Assembly (NCBI RefSeq): GCF_034190915.1
Contig: NW_026947489.1
Span: 61,690,001 to 61,754,000 of the forward strand
DNA length: 64,000 nt
Direction of reading: 5' to 3'
From: Cavia porcellus
Taxonomy: Eukaryota; Chordata; Mammalia; Rodentia; Caviidae
In this document: piece after piece, positions 48,679 to 59,399 of the stretch
Numbering within the stretch: position 1 is the stretch's first letter
How the letters are laid out: each line of letters starts with the position of its first letter
Made by a program: the position numbers and the translations under genes
Notes under the pieces: generated by a model
The model's database searches: none
Told to the model about the DNA's origin: nothing
Seen by the model: only the letters and a program-made list of their open reading frames with translations

Positions 48679-48885
48679 CAGTAATAGCGAATCTTTTAGA
48701 CACCAAGTGCTCAAACGGCAACTCATTGCTCACTTACTTTATCACAAAGTGCCAACACCGCAATTAAAACTGGATGGTGAGATTTTAGTTTAGAAAAAAC
48801 AACTGTTATCCAATGTTTGGCTGCTTGGGCAACTCAGCTCCCATGCTGACAGGGAGGCACAGTGTGCCACAGGTTCTCCACCATG
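48679..48885 (+). mobile_element. Possible non-autonomous hAT-like DNA transposon nested in L1
   Basis: Unlike the L1 around it, this stretch begins CAGTAATAGCGAATCTTTTA and ends TGTGCCACAGGTTCTCCACC plus ATG. The two ends are imperfect inverted repeats (CAGTAATAGCGAATC against GGTTCTCCACCATG read backwards). Internal words CACAAAGTGCCAACACCGCA and GATTTTAGTTTAGAAAAAAC recall a short hAT-type element known from other vertebrate genomes; I cannot name the family with certainty. A clear 8-bp target duplication is not visible. Confidence 0.5.
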
Positions 48886-49841
48886 AATACACGGACACCT
48901 GTTTGTCCACGTTTACTGTAGCGCATCTCACAACAGCCAAGACGAAGGACCAGCCAAGGTGTCCACCAACAGATGAACAGATGAGGAAAATGTGATACAC
49001 ATACTCAGGGGAGTATTATTTGGTCAGAAAGAACTTAATTCTCTAACTTGAAAATGGATGGATCTGGAGATCACCACATTGATTGAAAAAAGCGAGACTC
49101 AGAAAGGCGTCTTGTGTTCTTCCTGATGTGAGGAATCCAAAACAGATGATGAAAGTAGAAGTGGAGGGGACTAGAAAGAGGAAGGGAACACGGGGGAGGG
49201 CAGTAGGGGAGTGGATGTGATCAAGTATATTATGCTTATTGAACTCCAATATGCCGTAAAATCAATAAGCACTGGTAATAAAAAACTGAAGTCTTTTTCA
49301 GTGTCAGCTCCATGTTTTGAGGTAATACCTTGCACCATCTGATAAAGGAGCTGTTAGCCACAGATAGCTCTGGAAGTGCTCGCAATATGACCAATTTGAA
49401 TCAAGGCGTGATTGATACATGTGTAAAACACTTCCTGCCTTTCTAACCCTGAAAAATAATGTATGATGTATAATAATCTTAACCATTGATTATATGTTGA
49501 AATGATAATTTGAACTATTAACATAAAATCATTGCTAAAATTCTTTAAATGTGTGCATTCAGGACATTGAGGGAAGGCTTAGTAGTGGTGAGGATCCACG
49601 CAGATGGGGTGTTTCTCCCCTCTCTACCGGCCTCCGCATCTAGGGGAGCCAGGACCACCACCTGCCCATTATCTGTAGGGAATGGCCGGAGGACCAAGGG
49701 TCCCTCCTTCACACCGTGGCCTCCCTGCCACCCCCTCCTTCCATGCAGGACAAGCACCCAGCAGGTAGGAAAACAACAAAACCAGCACCAGGGATGTCAG
49801 GCCACCAGATGCATAGGACCCAGGGTGGCAGGCCGACTCAC

Positions 49842-50202
49842 CATCGCCTGTGCTCAGGGGATCCTGAGGGTGTCCTGGAGGTGAAAGCCATTTCTGGGGG
49901 GCTACCAGCACAGAAGAAGGCCTTGGCGCTCTTGAGGGGTTACGCAGAATGTACCGTGACCCCAGGTCACTCTCTCCGGCCAGCACGGGAGGCCTTGGAG
50001 CAGTGTAGGCAACACGGGCTGCCATTGGGCGTAGTCTGTCCGCACTGCTGTCTGCCTGCGGGCTGAGCTCGTCTGGCTGGAGCCGGCCGAGGGTGCGCAG
50101 TGGCAAGGCTTCGGGGGACTGCACCTGGCTCACAGGAGGGTAGCTCAGTGAAGACGTGCGAGTCACGTAGGTCAGGATGTTCTCGGGGAAGGGTTCTTCA
50201 CC
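49842..50202 (-). CDS. PTPRN2: PTPRN2 coding exon B (luminal linker, largest conserved block here)
   Basis: This 361-bp exon follows the acceptor TGTCCTGCAG and ends at GATG followed by donor GTGAGT. It starts in phase 0, reads 120 codons and leaves one base, the first of the next codon. The peptide begins GEEPFPENILTYV and includes LRTLGRLQPDELSP, YILRNPSRAPRP and VAPQKWLSP, ending DPLSTGD. Human PTPRN2 reads SESILTYV, PRTLGQLQPDELSP, YLLRAPSRMPRP, APQKW and SSTGDG in the same order, so this is the clearest single exon in the window. It is proline- and serine-rich with no predicted membrane segment, consistent with a flexible luminal linker removed or trimmed during granule maturation (inference from the family). 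The upstream intron is about 12.3 kb and the downstream intron about 15.3 kb. Confidence 0.95.
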
Positions 50203-50539
50203 CTGCAGGACACAAGAACACAACAGTACAAGCTGGATCACCAGTCACCACGACCAGCACCCACACAAGATGGGCCTGGGCTTTGGTGTTCAAGGCCCAG
50301 AATAGTACCAGATATCACCGAGCCATGAGCCCACAGCCTCCACTGGACTGGCCAAGTCCCTCTGCACTGGCTCTACTAACAGCTTATTGGCAGAAGTCAC
50401 ATGCCAGTCACTGGGTTTCTTGTACTCACAGAGTTGTGTGCAACTCACACTGAACACCTCCACCCCATTCTCGCTGCCCCCCAATAAACCCTGCTCACCA
50501 GTTCCCACTTCCTGCCCCAGTGCTGGCAACTCTAGTTTG

Positions 50540-51110
50540 CTTCTTATCTCTCTGGCTGTGCCTGTGCTGTGGATATTTCACGTTCCAGTGGTCTTCTGTG
50601 TCTGGCCTCTCCCATAGCACATTCTCAGGGTGCACACACATAGCAGCATGTGTCGGGATGCCCTTTCTGTCTAAGGCTGAACGCTACGCCTTTGTGTGTA
50701 GATGTCATATTCTATTTATTTATCAGTTGGTGGACACTTGAATCATCTCTAGTCTGGGACTATTCTGAATAATGCTGTTATGAACATCTGTGAGCCAGTT
50801 TTGGTGTGTACCTATCTTTAGTTCTCTTGGGTATCTACCTAGATGTAAAGTAGCTGAGTCAGTTGATAACCACATTAAAATTCTGCAAAGCTGCCCACTG
50901 TCATCCGGCACAGCTGCACCATTTACAGCCCCACCAGCAAGGTACAGGGGACATGAACACGCGAAACTCCTCTACTCCTTGCAGCCTGGTGACGAGGAAG
51001 GGCTCCACTGTGGGTGTGCTTGGAGAGGCACCCTGTCCTGTGCTCACTGGTTGTTTGTGTCTTCTTTGGAGAAATGCATGCTCCAGTCCTCTGCCTGCAT
51101 GATGACACCC
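50540..51110 (-). mobile_element. L1 3' fragment, antisense
   Basis: Antisense L1 3' text: TTTATCAGTTGGTGGACACT, ATTCTGAATAATGCTGTTAT, AGTTCTCTTGGGTATCTACC, AGCTGCACCATTTACAGCCC, CACCAGCAAGG and TCTTCTTTGGAGAAATGCAT in the usual order. It is an old copy 340 bp upstream of exon B. Confidence 0.85.
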
Positions 51111-52069
51111 AGCACAGTGCCCCAGAACCACTGGTCAAATCAGTCCAGCTCTGTAATTTGTCCTCTGAAGTAGCACTGTTTCCCAGGTGTTGGGTAGCAG
51201 TATTCTACAAGGGAGGTCGCCAGGTTGTCTTGTTTAACAGACATCTGTGGTACTGCTTACCAGATGTTGCCCTGCCAACATGGTCTCTCACTGTGTCCTG
51301 TCTACATTTTCTCCTCACTCATGTGGTGGGTGTTCCCAAAAGCACAAGTCCCTGCTACACTTTGTGTCTGCCATTGGACTAATCAAGGCCTGGCGGTCAC
51401 CCTCATATCAGCATAGTGGTGAAAATCGTAGGTGTCAGTGTTCTGCTCTAAGGCTCCACCAAGACTTCACAGATGTGGTGATTTCCAACTTACAGACCTT
51501 CACAAGGTGAAGGCTGACCTGGAAGTGTACCAGAGTAGTCCTTAGGCTGTGCATCTGCCTGTCGTGCCTGGGTCAATGGGCACATCCCTTCATCCAAATG
51601 AGGCTGTGGCCACAGTGGGCATTAGGGTAGTGCTCAGGCTGTTTTCTGGGAGAGACTCTTGTGCGGGAGGCAGGAGGTTGGCAACCTGGTTGGCAGGACC
51701 TGGTTTCAGCCCTCACATGTGAACTTGGGGGAATCACTTCACTCTCTGAGACCTGCTGCTTTTCTCAAAGGAGAGGTTTTTTTGTGATCACTTTTAAAAT
51801 GATGTAACTTCAGCTACCATCCAAATTGTTTAATTTTGTCTGAGAACTTGCTGAAGTCAACTGATTTTTCTGAGGAAAAGAGAAACTAAGCTGAGAGACA
51901 CAGACACAGACTTGAGAGCACAGACCAGCCTGCATCCTCAGCAAACAGCCCTGCAGCAATTTCCCGCAAATTGGGTGTGAGTGTCAGCCAGGGCCCCGCT
52001 GCACTCTCCTCAGCACAGCTGTTTTTGAACACCTGGTCAGGTCACCATGCTGGAGGCTAGGGATCCTCA

Positions 52070-52285
52070 TCCTAACGCCTCATTAATGTGCCATGGTATC
52101 TCCCCTCTCTCTGCGAGGATGCGGCCCAGGTTGAAACTTCCACTCGCAGGGCTCTAATTAAAGTCGAGATGGACAGCTCCAGGCTGAGGCCATGCCAGGC
52201 TTAGCACAAGCATTACAAGATCACAGCCACTGTGCAACGGGCCAAGATGAGCAATCTGCTGTTGGTTTGTTTATGCTCTCAATCA
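52070..52285. promoter_or_regulatory. Possible conserved non-coding element
   Basis: The block includes CTCATTAATGTGCC, GCTCTAATTAAAGTCGAG, GTTTGTTTATGC and CAATCAAATTAAGG, that is several homeodomain-like and one forkhead-like word, with retained CpGs and no repeat signature. It lies about 1.9 kb upstream of exon B. Evidence is weak and compositional. Confidence 0.22.
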
Positions 52286-52984
52286 AATTAAGGTGAAGAG
52301 GAGAAAAGAAACACCAGTAGGCACAAACGACAGTAGAATAACAGAAAACACTGCTCTCACACTTCCACCAAGTCCTCCGCAGTGGTGCAAACTCTGTGTA
52401 CCCTCAAGGAGTGACCGCAGCCTCAAGGTGACCGTCCCTCCTGGTGAGGCGCATGAGTTCCCCTCCCAAGTGGCTTGCACTTCAAACCTCGAGTGAGAGG
52501 GTAGCTGGCTCCAAGTGCCAGAGTGCAACCAAGCTCTGACACGACCATCTGAGAGCCTGTGGTCCCTCTACCTTCTGTGAGTGATGACAACGGCACTGCC
52601 ACTGCCATTGTGTTGCTTCTCTGTTGTCACAGCTCTTCACATCTGCCAGACCAGTCAGGGCATCCGGAGAACACCCAGGAGGAGCCGCCCCTTGTGCTTT
52701 CTCTTCCGCTTTCAGTTGCAAGGTTAAAATTATGTGACTTATCTTCATGGCCTCTATTTCACAGACGTTTTACGTTCCAACACAACCATCTTAAAGTTTC
52801 CTCAGATAGTGCTGGATAGATTTTAATACTGAAGCTGCCCGAGCCCGGAAATTAACAACCTAGAAGCAAGAATGTTTCTGGCTTCTGAGGACCTCAACAG
52901 TGCATGAGAAAGTTGAGTCAGGCACCTAGGCGGGGACTGCTGCCATGTGCTGAGACAAGCGGAAATGACTTCCTCTATCACCCA

Positions 52985-53160
52985 CGGTGTCCCAATACCA
53001 CCAGCATCATCCCTACCCTCACCAGCAACACGGTGCAACCATCGCTCTCAGCAGCATCCTCACCGCTGCCATCGGCACCACCCAAAGTCACCGGTGGCCA
53101 CATTCTGCCATCAGCACTGTCCCCACCAACAACCTCACCGGCACCTCACTGCTTCCAGTG
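52985..53160 (+). repeat. Degenerate CAC/CATC-rich tract
   Basis: A less regular run of ACCACCAGCATCATC-type words about 175 bp long, similar in composition to the tract at 42 kb but more decayed. Confidence 0.6.
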
Positions 53161-54628
53161 CTGTGTGCCACGCTCTCAATTCCAGTCTTGGGGTTAATAA
53201 CTCAGATGTGGCCCTTCCTCAGAGAACCTGCAAGCTGATGTGAGAGTTAAGCCGGAGTAATCCACAGCCAAACTAATTTGGAAGCAGCATCAGAAGATTG
53301 AAGAAAGCAATACTAGTTTGGAAGGAAGGCATTACTTTCTGTGGGTGCCCAGCAGTGAGGGTGCTCCAGTTTGACTGGCTGTGTGGCCCCAGAAATGATC
53401 ACTGGGACTCCTGTCACCAACCAGCACACCTCCGTCTGGTGCACACATAAACTCCAGCTGGCAGGGAGAAGGCTGCCCCAGAGTCACACAGGACAGGGAG
53501 TGAGGTTTGTGTCTGTGCGCTGGCTGCTCATGCCTGTCAGATACTCTCCTGTGCCCACGTCTGGAAACAAATTAGGAAACTCACATCAGGACAACTTTTG
53601 ACCACATGACACGTTTCCTCCTGCCTGCCTCACAGCCTGGGGCAGAGCTGACAGGCATGGTGATCAAGAAGAGGTTGCTGCTGGTCTGACAGAACACGCA
53701 GCGCTTGGTCTGTCCACAGGCTCCTAATGAGCCAGCACCACAGTGCCACTGGGTCACTGAGGGCCACAGGTGTGGGAGTATGGAGCAAGGCCACCGGAGA
53801 GGGGGGTCTTGGACCCCTGTCATCTCCTGCTTGTTAGTGTCAGGCTGTGTGGGCACGGAAAGCATGAGGAGCTCCTGGTTTCTCTCTTCATGGTTATTTA
53901 TCTCCACTCTCTGCACTCCTCCTCTATCTCTCTCTCAACACTTGCCCTTGGTGTGGGCTCCGCAGAGGCCCACCATATGCAGGTGAGAGGCCAGGGGCCA
54001 GCCTTTCTGGCCAGCAGTGCTGCTGCTCTCTAGGAACCAGAGGAGGCCACCATGTAAGTCATAGTAACACCCTAACCCAGCCCCCTGCAGCTCTCAGAGC
54101 CCCTCAGATCCAGGAAGCTGGAGAAGCCTATGACCCAAAGCACAGGAACAGGAGCCAAGCAGAACATCAATGGTACCAAGCACCACAGTGTCAGCTCAGG
54201 TGCCTTTGGTGCGCTACATTTGGGAGTATTCTGAGGCCCAGGTGGATGGGGCTGGGGAGCTCTCTTCCATCTGCTCTGGCCTGACCACTCCTACCCCACT
54301 GCTTACTGCTGGCTTCCTGGCCGCTTCCCCTGCAGCCCATACCCAGCAAGTAGGGGTAAATGGAGACTAAGTTGTCAGTCCGTTTCCTGTTCATTTGGCC
54401 ATTAAATCACACAGGCACAGGACGCTGGCTTTGGTCTCATTCTCTGTGGTGCTTTCAACTCCAAGGTGTAGACATGATTGCCCCCATGATTACCCCATGG
54501 AGTAGATGAAGGGCCAGTATCCTCCAGCATCCCCCTGGCAGAAAATGATGGAACTTGATCAGCTGAGTTTGGAGAGGAACATTGGTGAATGTCTGTTTCT
54601 TGCATAAAGAAAGAAAAAACCCCAAGAA

Positions 54629-54834
54629 GCTCGGTATGGTGGCAAATGCCTGTTATTTCAGTTACTTGGGAGGTTGACACAAGAGGATGGCAAATTCAAG
54701 GCCACTCTGAGCAAGCCATTATGACTCATAAAGTAAAATTAAAAAGGGCTGGGAAGTAGCTCAGTGGTGGCATGTCTGTCAAGCATGTGCCATCCCTGCG
54801 TTTCCTCCTCAGCACTAGTAAAAAAAAAAAAATC
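54629..54834 (+). mobile_element. Composite SINE, B1-like left and ID-like right monomer
   Basis: The left part is a 7SL-type monomer (GCTCGGTATGGTGGCAAATG, TTACTTGGGAGGTTGACACA, GGCCACTCTGAGCAAGCCAT). A short A-rich link (TAAAATTAAAAAG) leads to a tRNA-type right part (GGCTGGGAAGTAGCTCAGTG, AGCATGTGCCATCCC, CAGCACTAG) and an A12 tail. This layout matches the B1-dID dimers described from squirrel-, dormouse- and beaver-related rodents (from memory), a useful pointer to the host lineage. Confidence 0.82.
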
Positions 54835-55764
54835 AAGAAAAAAATTCAACAAGAATTCTAGGATCCTGATTTCATCACTCGCACCAGTAACTGTTTGAAA
54901 GTGGCCATTCTATTCCTCTCCTGGCCTCAGTTTCCTTTTCTGTAAGGTGACGAGAATGCACCACACTTCTAGGGCCTTCTCTGCTATCGTGATGGTACCA
55001 TAGGCAGGTAGGCAGTCCTGTTCCTGAGCCCACCACTCCACCCTCAGAGTCCTGCTGGGGTCAGTGCGCCAGTGCCCAAGACAGAAGCTAAATCGGGTTA
55101 AAGGAAGAAAGAGGCTTCACTCAGGCCACACTAACACAGAATGTGACAGACATAGGAGGCTTTGTGCCTACTGAACTTGTTCACCCAGCAGGTCACCCCT
55201 TGGCCAGCAAAGGTCCTTCCTCGGAACCATGGTGTCTGAGGGAAAAGCACAGAGTGCGAAGTCTCAGTAGTGATTACAAGTAGCTGGGCCGCAGAGGGCA
55301 GAGCTCCCCTGGGTCAGGCGGCAGGTCCTCCCTGCTCCGTCCCTGCCAGCAGGGAAGTTGAGTGACACTTAGCAACTGAATCACAGAGCCCACCGAGCAC
55401 ACTACTATGTGTGCAGAGCACAGAACACTGGGCCCATAGACCCCCACCAGGGCTCAGCTTCTCTCCTCTCAGGCTCACCGGTCCGAGCAGGGCTGTGTGG
55501 TCTAGAAACCCGGTGAGTGTCCTGGATGAGGCACACAAGTCCTTGGGAGCCCCTCTCGGCTCTGTGCCCTCGCACACGCCATTTCCAGGACATGCTCAGT
55601 AAGGGCAGCGATGTGGCAGGCCAGAAAACAATCGTGCCATCTCAGGCCACATGAGGAAGGAACCATAAACAATAAGGACAAACTCATGAACATACACTGG
55701 TCTTCCCTTGGGCAGTGGCCCAGAGTGTAACCACAGTCCATGGCAGACTGTCTGACCTTAAAGA

Positions 55765-56040
55765 ATCGCCGAACACAGCTCCGTCAGCTGGTGTTCCCAG
55801 TGTGAGGTGGTGTCATACTCTGCATCCTCACTAAGCATCAGTATGGTTGATTTTTTTAATCTGAGCCAGTGTAGCTGATATGAATTGGCAACTCTTTGTG
55901 GCTTTGTGCTGCATTTCTTTAATGGACAGTGTGGTGCCCATCTGGCCATTTATGTATTGCTTATGAAGAATTTGTTCAAATCTCATCGTTTTTGGGGTGG
56001 TTTTTGTCTTCTTCTCATTTGCAGTTTTGTTAATGTAACT
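55765..56040 (-). mobile_element. L1 fragment, antisense
   Basis: The order GTGAGGTGGTGTCATACTCT, GGCAACTCTTTGTGGCTTTG, CCATTTATGTATTGCTTATG follows decayed antisense L1 ORF2-end sequence. Confidence 0.65.
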
Positions 56041-56164
56041 GGAAGATGACAACAGTGCACGCTGCCTTCCATGTGGGCTTTGCCCATGGAACTGTCACCA
56101 GTGCCAAGGCACGAGCACAGCAGCCCCTGAAGGTGTTGCCCTACCTGGTGCAGCTCTGCAACCC

Positions 56165-56250
56165 ACCTGCCCGTGTCTCACGTGGCAGCGATCTGTCCCT
56201 TAAACACTAGTTGGCATGTTCTCGGATTCCACACATATGGAATTAGGTGT

Positions 56251-56287
<37 letters not shown>

Positions 56288-56619
56288 ACTTATTCTGAGA
56301 TTCATCCAGACTGCATCAATAGTTCCCTTCTCTTTATTGGTGAGCAGCATTCCAGATCATGGGTCAAACAAAATTCATCTGTTACTTACTTGCTGAGAGA
56401 TAGTTGGGTTGACTCGACTTGTGAGCATTTTCTACTAAAGCCACTAGAAGACTCACGTATAAATCTCTGAAGTGACATTTGCTTTCCCTGGTCTTGGGTA
56501 GAGGTAGGGTGACTGGATCACAGGCAGACGTAGGTTCAGCCTTAATAGAACATTTCACACCTCTACCAGAAGTGTACGAGAATCCCGCTCCTCCATCACC
56601 ACACCAACACTTGGGCCAG
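56165..56619 (-). mobile_element. L1 3' fragment, antisense
   Basis: ATTCATCCAGACTGCATCAA, CAGCATTCCAGATCATGGGT, TAGGGTGACTGGATCACAGG and ACACCAACACTTGGG are antisense L1 3' words. A CT run interrupts it at 56252-56283. Confidence 0.75.
56252..56283 (+). repeat. CT microsatellite
   Basis: Sixteen CT units within antisense L1 3' sequence. Confidence 0.9.
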
Positions 56620-56823
56620 TCCCTCCCTCCCTCCCTTCCTTCCTTCCTTCCTTCCATCCTTCCATCCTTCCTGCCTTCCTTCCTTTCATTTTTTCTTTCT
56701 TTCTCTCTTTCTATTCTTCCTTCCTTTGTTCTTTCCCTTTCTTTCATTCATTTTTTCTTTCACTCTTTCTTTTCTTTCTTCCTTTTTTCTTTCTTTCTCT
56801 TTCTTTCCTTCTTTCTTTCTTTC
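56620..56823 (+). repeat. Polypyrimidine tract, CCTT/CTTT-rich
   Basis: About 200 bases are nearly all C and T on the plus strand, beginning as CCCT, then CCTT, then CTTT and TTTC units. It lies between L1 3' sequence and a B1-like SINE. Confidence 0.92.
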
Positions 56824-56844
56824 AAGAAATATTTCACAAAGTCA

Positions 56845-56935
56845 CAAAATTCCCGAGGCTAGTCTCAAACTTGTAACTTCCCTGCCTCGGCCTCCCAGGG
56901 TGCTGGGATTACAGGTGTGCATAGTGTTAGGAGCT
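56845..56935 (-). mobile_element. B1-like SINE, 5' part
   Basis: Antisense words GAGGCTAGTCTCAAACTTGT, TGCCTCGGCCTCCCAGGGTG and CTGGGATTACAGGTGTGCAT. It is inserted next to the pyrimidine tract, within antisense L1 sequence. Confidence 0.82.
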
Positions 56936-56939
56936 CGGT

Positions 56940-57590
56940 CATTCTACTAGGCTACTGGCAGTCTCTCAGGGTAGTCTAATTTTCATTTCCTTAGTGAGTG
57001 AGCAGTGATGCCAGACATTCTGTAGAAGCCTCTTGGCAAAGTGTCTCTTCAATTTTTTATTTGTATCCTTTTTCTTTTGAATGAGTTTAAAAAGTTCTTG
57101 ATACATTCTGAAAAGAAGTACTTTTTCAGAAGCATTATTTGCAAATTTCATTACAGTCTGTGAGTTGTCTTTTCATTCTCTCAGCAGTGACATTTGAAGG
57201 AGAAAGTTTTTAAATTTTGACCAAGTCCAATGAACCGATTTCTGTGTCTCGGTGTGAGCGGTGGGAGTCATGTGCACTGATCAGTTTGAAGGACTCAACA
57301 TTCTTGAGTCCTTTCATACTTGATCACAGATTTCCATTAACTTTCTTCTATAATTATTGTCACCAGTGTTTTGTAATTTTCATTACAAAACTGTGCAAGT
57401 ACTTATATCTATGTTTAGATTTATCTGTAATTATGTCATAACTTTGATGGCATTTTAAGGAATATCTTTATGTTTTTGATAGCTAATTGCTTCTAGGCAA
57501 TTAATAACAGCCTTGTTATACTTAGTAGTCGTTTCCTACAGAAGTAACTATGCAGTCTGGACAGTCTGTACTTCTCTCTCTTATAGAAGT
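56940..57590 (-). mobile_element. L1 ORF2 fragment, antisense
   Basis: TTTGCAAATTTCATTACAGT, GAGTTGTCTTTTCATTCTCT, AAATTTTGACCAAGTCCAAT and TTTTGTAATTTTCATTACAA follow the antisense ORF2 order. It continues the fragment at 56165 across the pyrimidine tract and SINE. Confidence 0.75.
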
Positions 57591-57619
57591 GCACGGTCTA
57601 GGACATCCACAGCCTGAGG

Positions 57620-57785
57620 GCAGGTTCCAGGTAGTGCCGGTCCATCTCCCTCAGCAGAGATGGACACAGGTGCTATGAGGTTCTGGTGACCTCTTGGTAT
57701 TTTACAGTCAGGTGCCAGGATATGTGAGGGCGTGGGCTTGCTGAGCACGTGTCTCCGTCCCTCCTGCTCCCTGCACACTCCCTGG
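57620..57785 (+). repeat. Local duplication, copy 1
   Basis: This GC-rich segment of about 165 bp is repeated at 58595-58759. Over the 139 bases from 57634 I count three substitutions, then a one-base indel and one substitution near the end, so identity is about 97-98%. Here it interrupts old antisense L1 sequence: L1-like sequence occurs on both sides (to about 57590 and from about 57810). Confidence 0.85.
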
Positions 57786-57809
57786 CACAGCATTCAGTCC
57801 TCCACTGTC

Positions 57810-58440
57810 CGGTGCTGTTAGAAGCAGGGCATCATCAGGAAGTGTCAGCTTCTGTCAAGTGCTTTTTCTGCATAAATGGAGATTATCATATGGTTTTCCT
57901 TTTCCTGTTAAGATAGTGAGTTATGCTGGTTGACTTTCAAATGTAAAATTAACCCTGCATGTCTGGAATAAATTTCCCTTTCATCTTGATGTGTTGTCCT
58001 TTTTATATATTGTCGGATTAGATTTGTTAAAAATTATTTAGATGTTTGCTCCTCTATATCTGAAGGATAAGGAGGTGTAGTTTTCTTTCAGTGTTTTTGT
58101 ATAGTTTTGAGCCACTGAACTTTATCAAGACTTAGTTTATGGTCCAGCAAATGATCTACCTTGGGAAGTAATCTGAGTACTTAAAGAACACATACTTGGT
58201 AGTTTTGGGGTGTATCATTCGGCGAATACCAATGAGATCAGGCTGATGGATAGTGCTGATCAAATCTTTTATATCTTCACTGACATTTTATCTACTTGTT
58301 TGAACAGTTACTTAGAGGAAGGTTAAAATCTTTAATATTGATTGTAGACTTGGACACTTCTCTCCTTAGTGTTTTCATGTTTTGCTTTTGTCTGAAGTGC
58401 AAACAATAGGTCCATAAAAAGATCTCTGTGTCATTGTAAT
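57810..58440 (-). mobile_element. L1 ORF2 fragment, antisense
   Basis: AAGTGCTTTTTCTGCATAAA, TGGTTGACTTTCAAATGTAA, ACCCTGCATGTCTGGAATAA and TTTTATATATTGTCGGATTA are unmistakable antisense L1 ORF2. The piece is separated from the previous one by the duplicated segment. Confidence 0.85.
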
Positions 58441-58594
58441 GAATTCACCATAATGAACTCAGAGTCACTGTGGAGTGTGTCTCTGGCAATGTCCTCCTAC
58501 TTGAGGTGGCTTCGTCTACCTGGCCCAGCACTCCTGTCTGGCAGGCTCCCACTCTGCCATGACCTTTCCCTGCACTCCATCTTTTGGAAGGAGT

Positions 58595-58759
58595 GGCAGG
58601 TGCAGGTGGTGCCGGTCCACCTCCCTCAGCAGAGATGGACACAGGTGCTATGAGGTTCTGGTGACCTCTTGGTATTTTACAGTCAGGTGCCAGGATACGT
58701 GAGGGCATGGGCTTGCTGAGCACGTGTCTCCGTCCCTCCTGCTCCCTGACGCTCCCTGG
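58595..58759 (+). repeat. Local duplication, copy 2 (probable source)
   Basis: This is the second copy of the segment at 57620-57785, about 975 bp away in the same orientation. Here it sits in a longer stretch of GC-rich unique sequence (58450-58990), with no L1 break at its edges, so it is the likelier source. The minus-strand frame is open through both copies (REQEGRRHVLSKP shared), but I see no gene evidence. Confidence 0.85.
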
Positions 58760-59399
58760 AAGCCCTCTCCCCATCCGCTTCCTCGTCCCAAGCCCTGCAG
58801 GCCCTTGTGCTGCCCTCAGGAAGGCTGCAGCTCCTGGGAAGCTCCCCTTCCCCCTCCTACCCTTGGGGTTCTGACCCCTAGCAGAGTCCCCTCTCACTCT
58901 GTGTAGCCAGCCTGCCCTCAAGCTGGCCTCCACACCAGCACCCTGACCCTTGTCCCCCATCCTTGGCCTGGTTGGGTTCTCAGCCACACAACTCAGCAGC
59001 TCCTCCGGCTTGCTTATGGAGTCAGAGTGGCCTGGGGAGGTCTCTAAATGTATTGCACTCTGAGTCCACCAGCATCTTCCTTGAGGACTTCAGGTTGTCC
59101 TTTCAGTGTCATCCTCCACAAGATCTCTGAACGCCTGGCTCGTCTGTTGTCTCTATTCGCACCAAAACTATAAAATTCCACAAGACAAGTTCTTTTATCT
59201 TTCTGGTCCCATCACAGTTTTTTGTAAATTAAATGCATTTTTACAATGTTTCCAAAACAAATCAGTTGATGGTTTTGCCAAGAATTTTGGCTTCTACCCC
59301 CTTGGTGATGTGGTCAGCTTGCAGCTTGCCTGTGCTCTCTGTGACTGGAAGGCCTTGAACCAGTGCTGAGGTAACCAACAAACAAGAAGTCGGGTCCCC

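Larger units (their letters stand above)
47940..49290 (+). mobile_element. L1 3' portion, with two nested insertions
   Basis: Sense-strand L1 ORF2-end and 3' text is clear though decayed: AGACCTGAAATTTCAACACT, TAAAAGAAAACATACGGC, ACATTTCTCAGAAGTACAAA, GGTTCCATCTCACCCCAGTC, CATCTCACAACAGCCAAGAC, and a 3' end with AATAAAAAACTG. A truncated SINE (48363-48436) and a hAT-like element (about 48679-48885) are inserted in it. No reading frame survives. Confidence 0.85.
34505..49841 (-). other. PTPRN2: Intron between exons B and C
   Basis: About 15.3 kb. It holds several plus-strand LTR 3' ends (35420-35900, 41150-41390, 46705-47085), a possible LTR at 38770-39100, AT-rich DNA (39180-39850), two short tandem duplications (40177-40236, 44514-44565), a CAC/CAT tract (41990-42240), an inverted ID-like SINE (42702-42772), a 7SL-derived fragment (43655-43735) and an L1 (47940-49290). 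36000-38080, 44570-46700 and 47090-47930 show no recognised element. Confidence 0.8.

Noticed and set aside
56479..56950. Plus-strand frame of long Ser, Phe and Leu runs, seeming like membrane segments
   Set aside because: It is a translation of the polypyrimidine tract.
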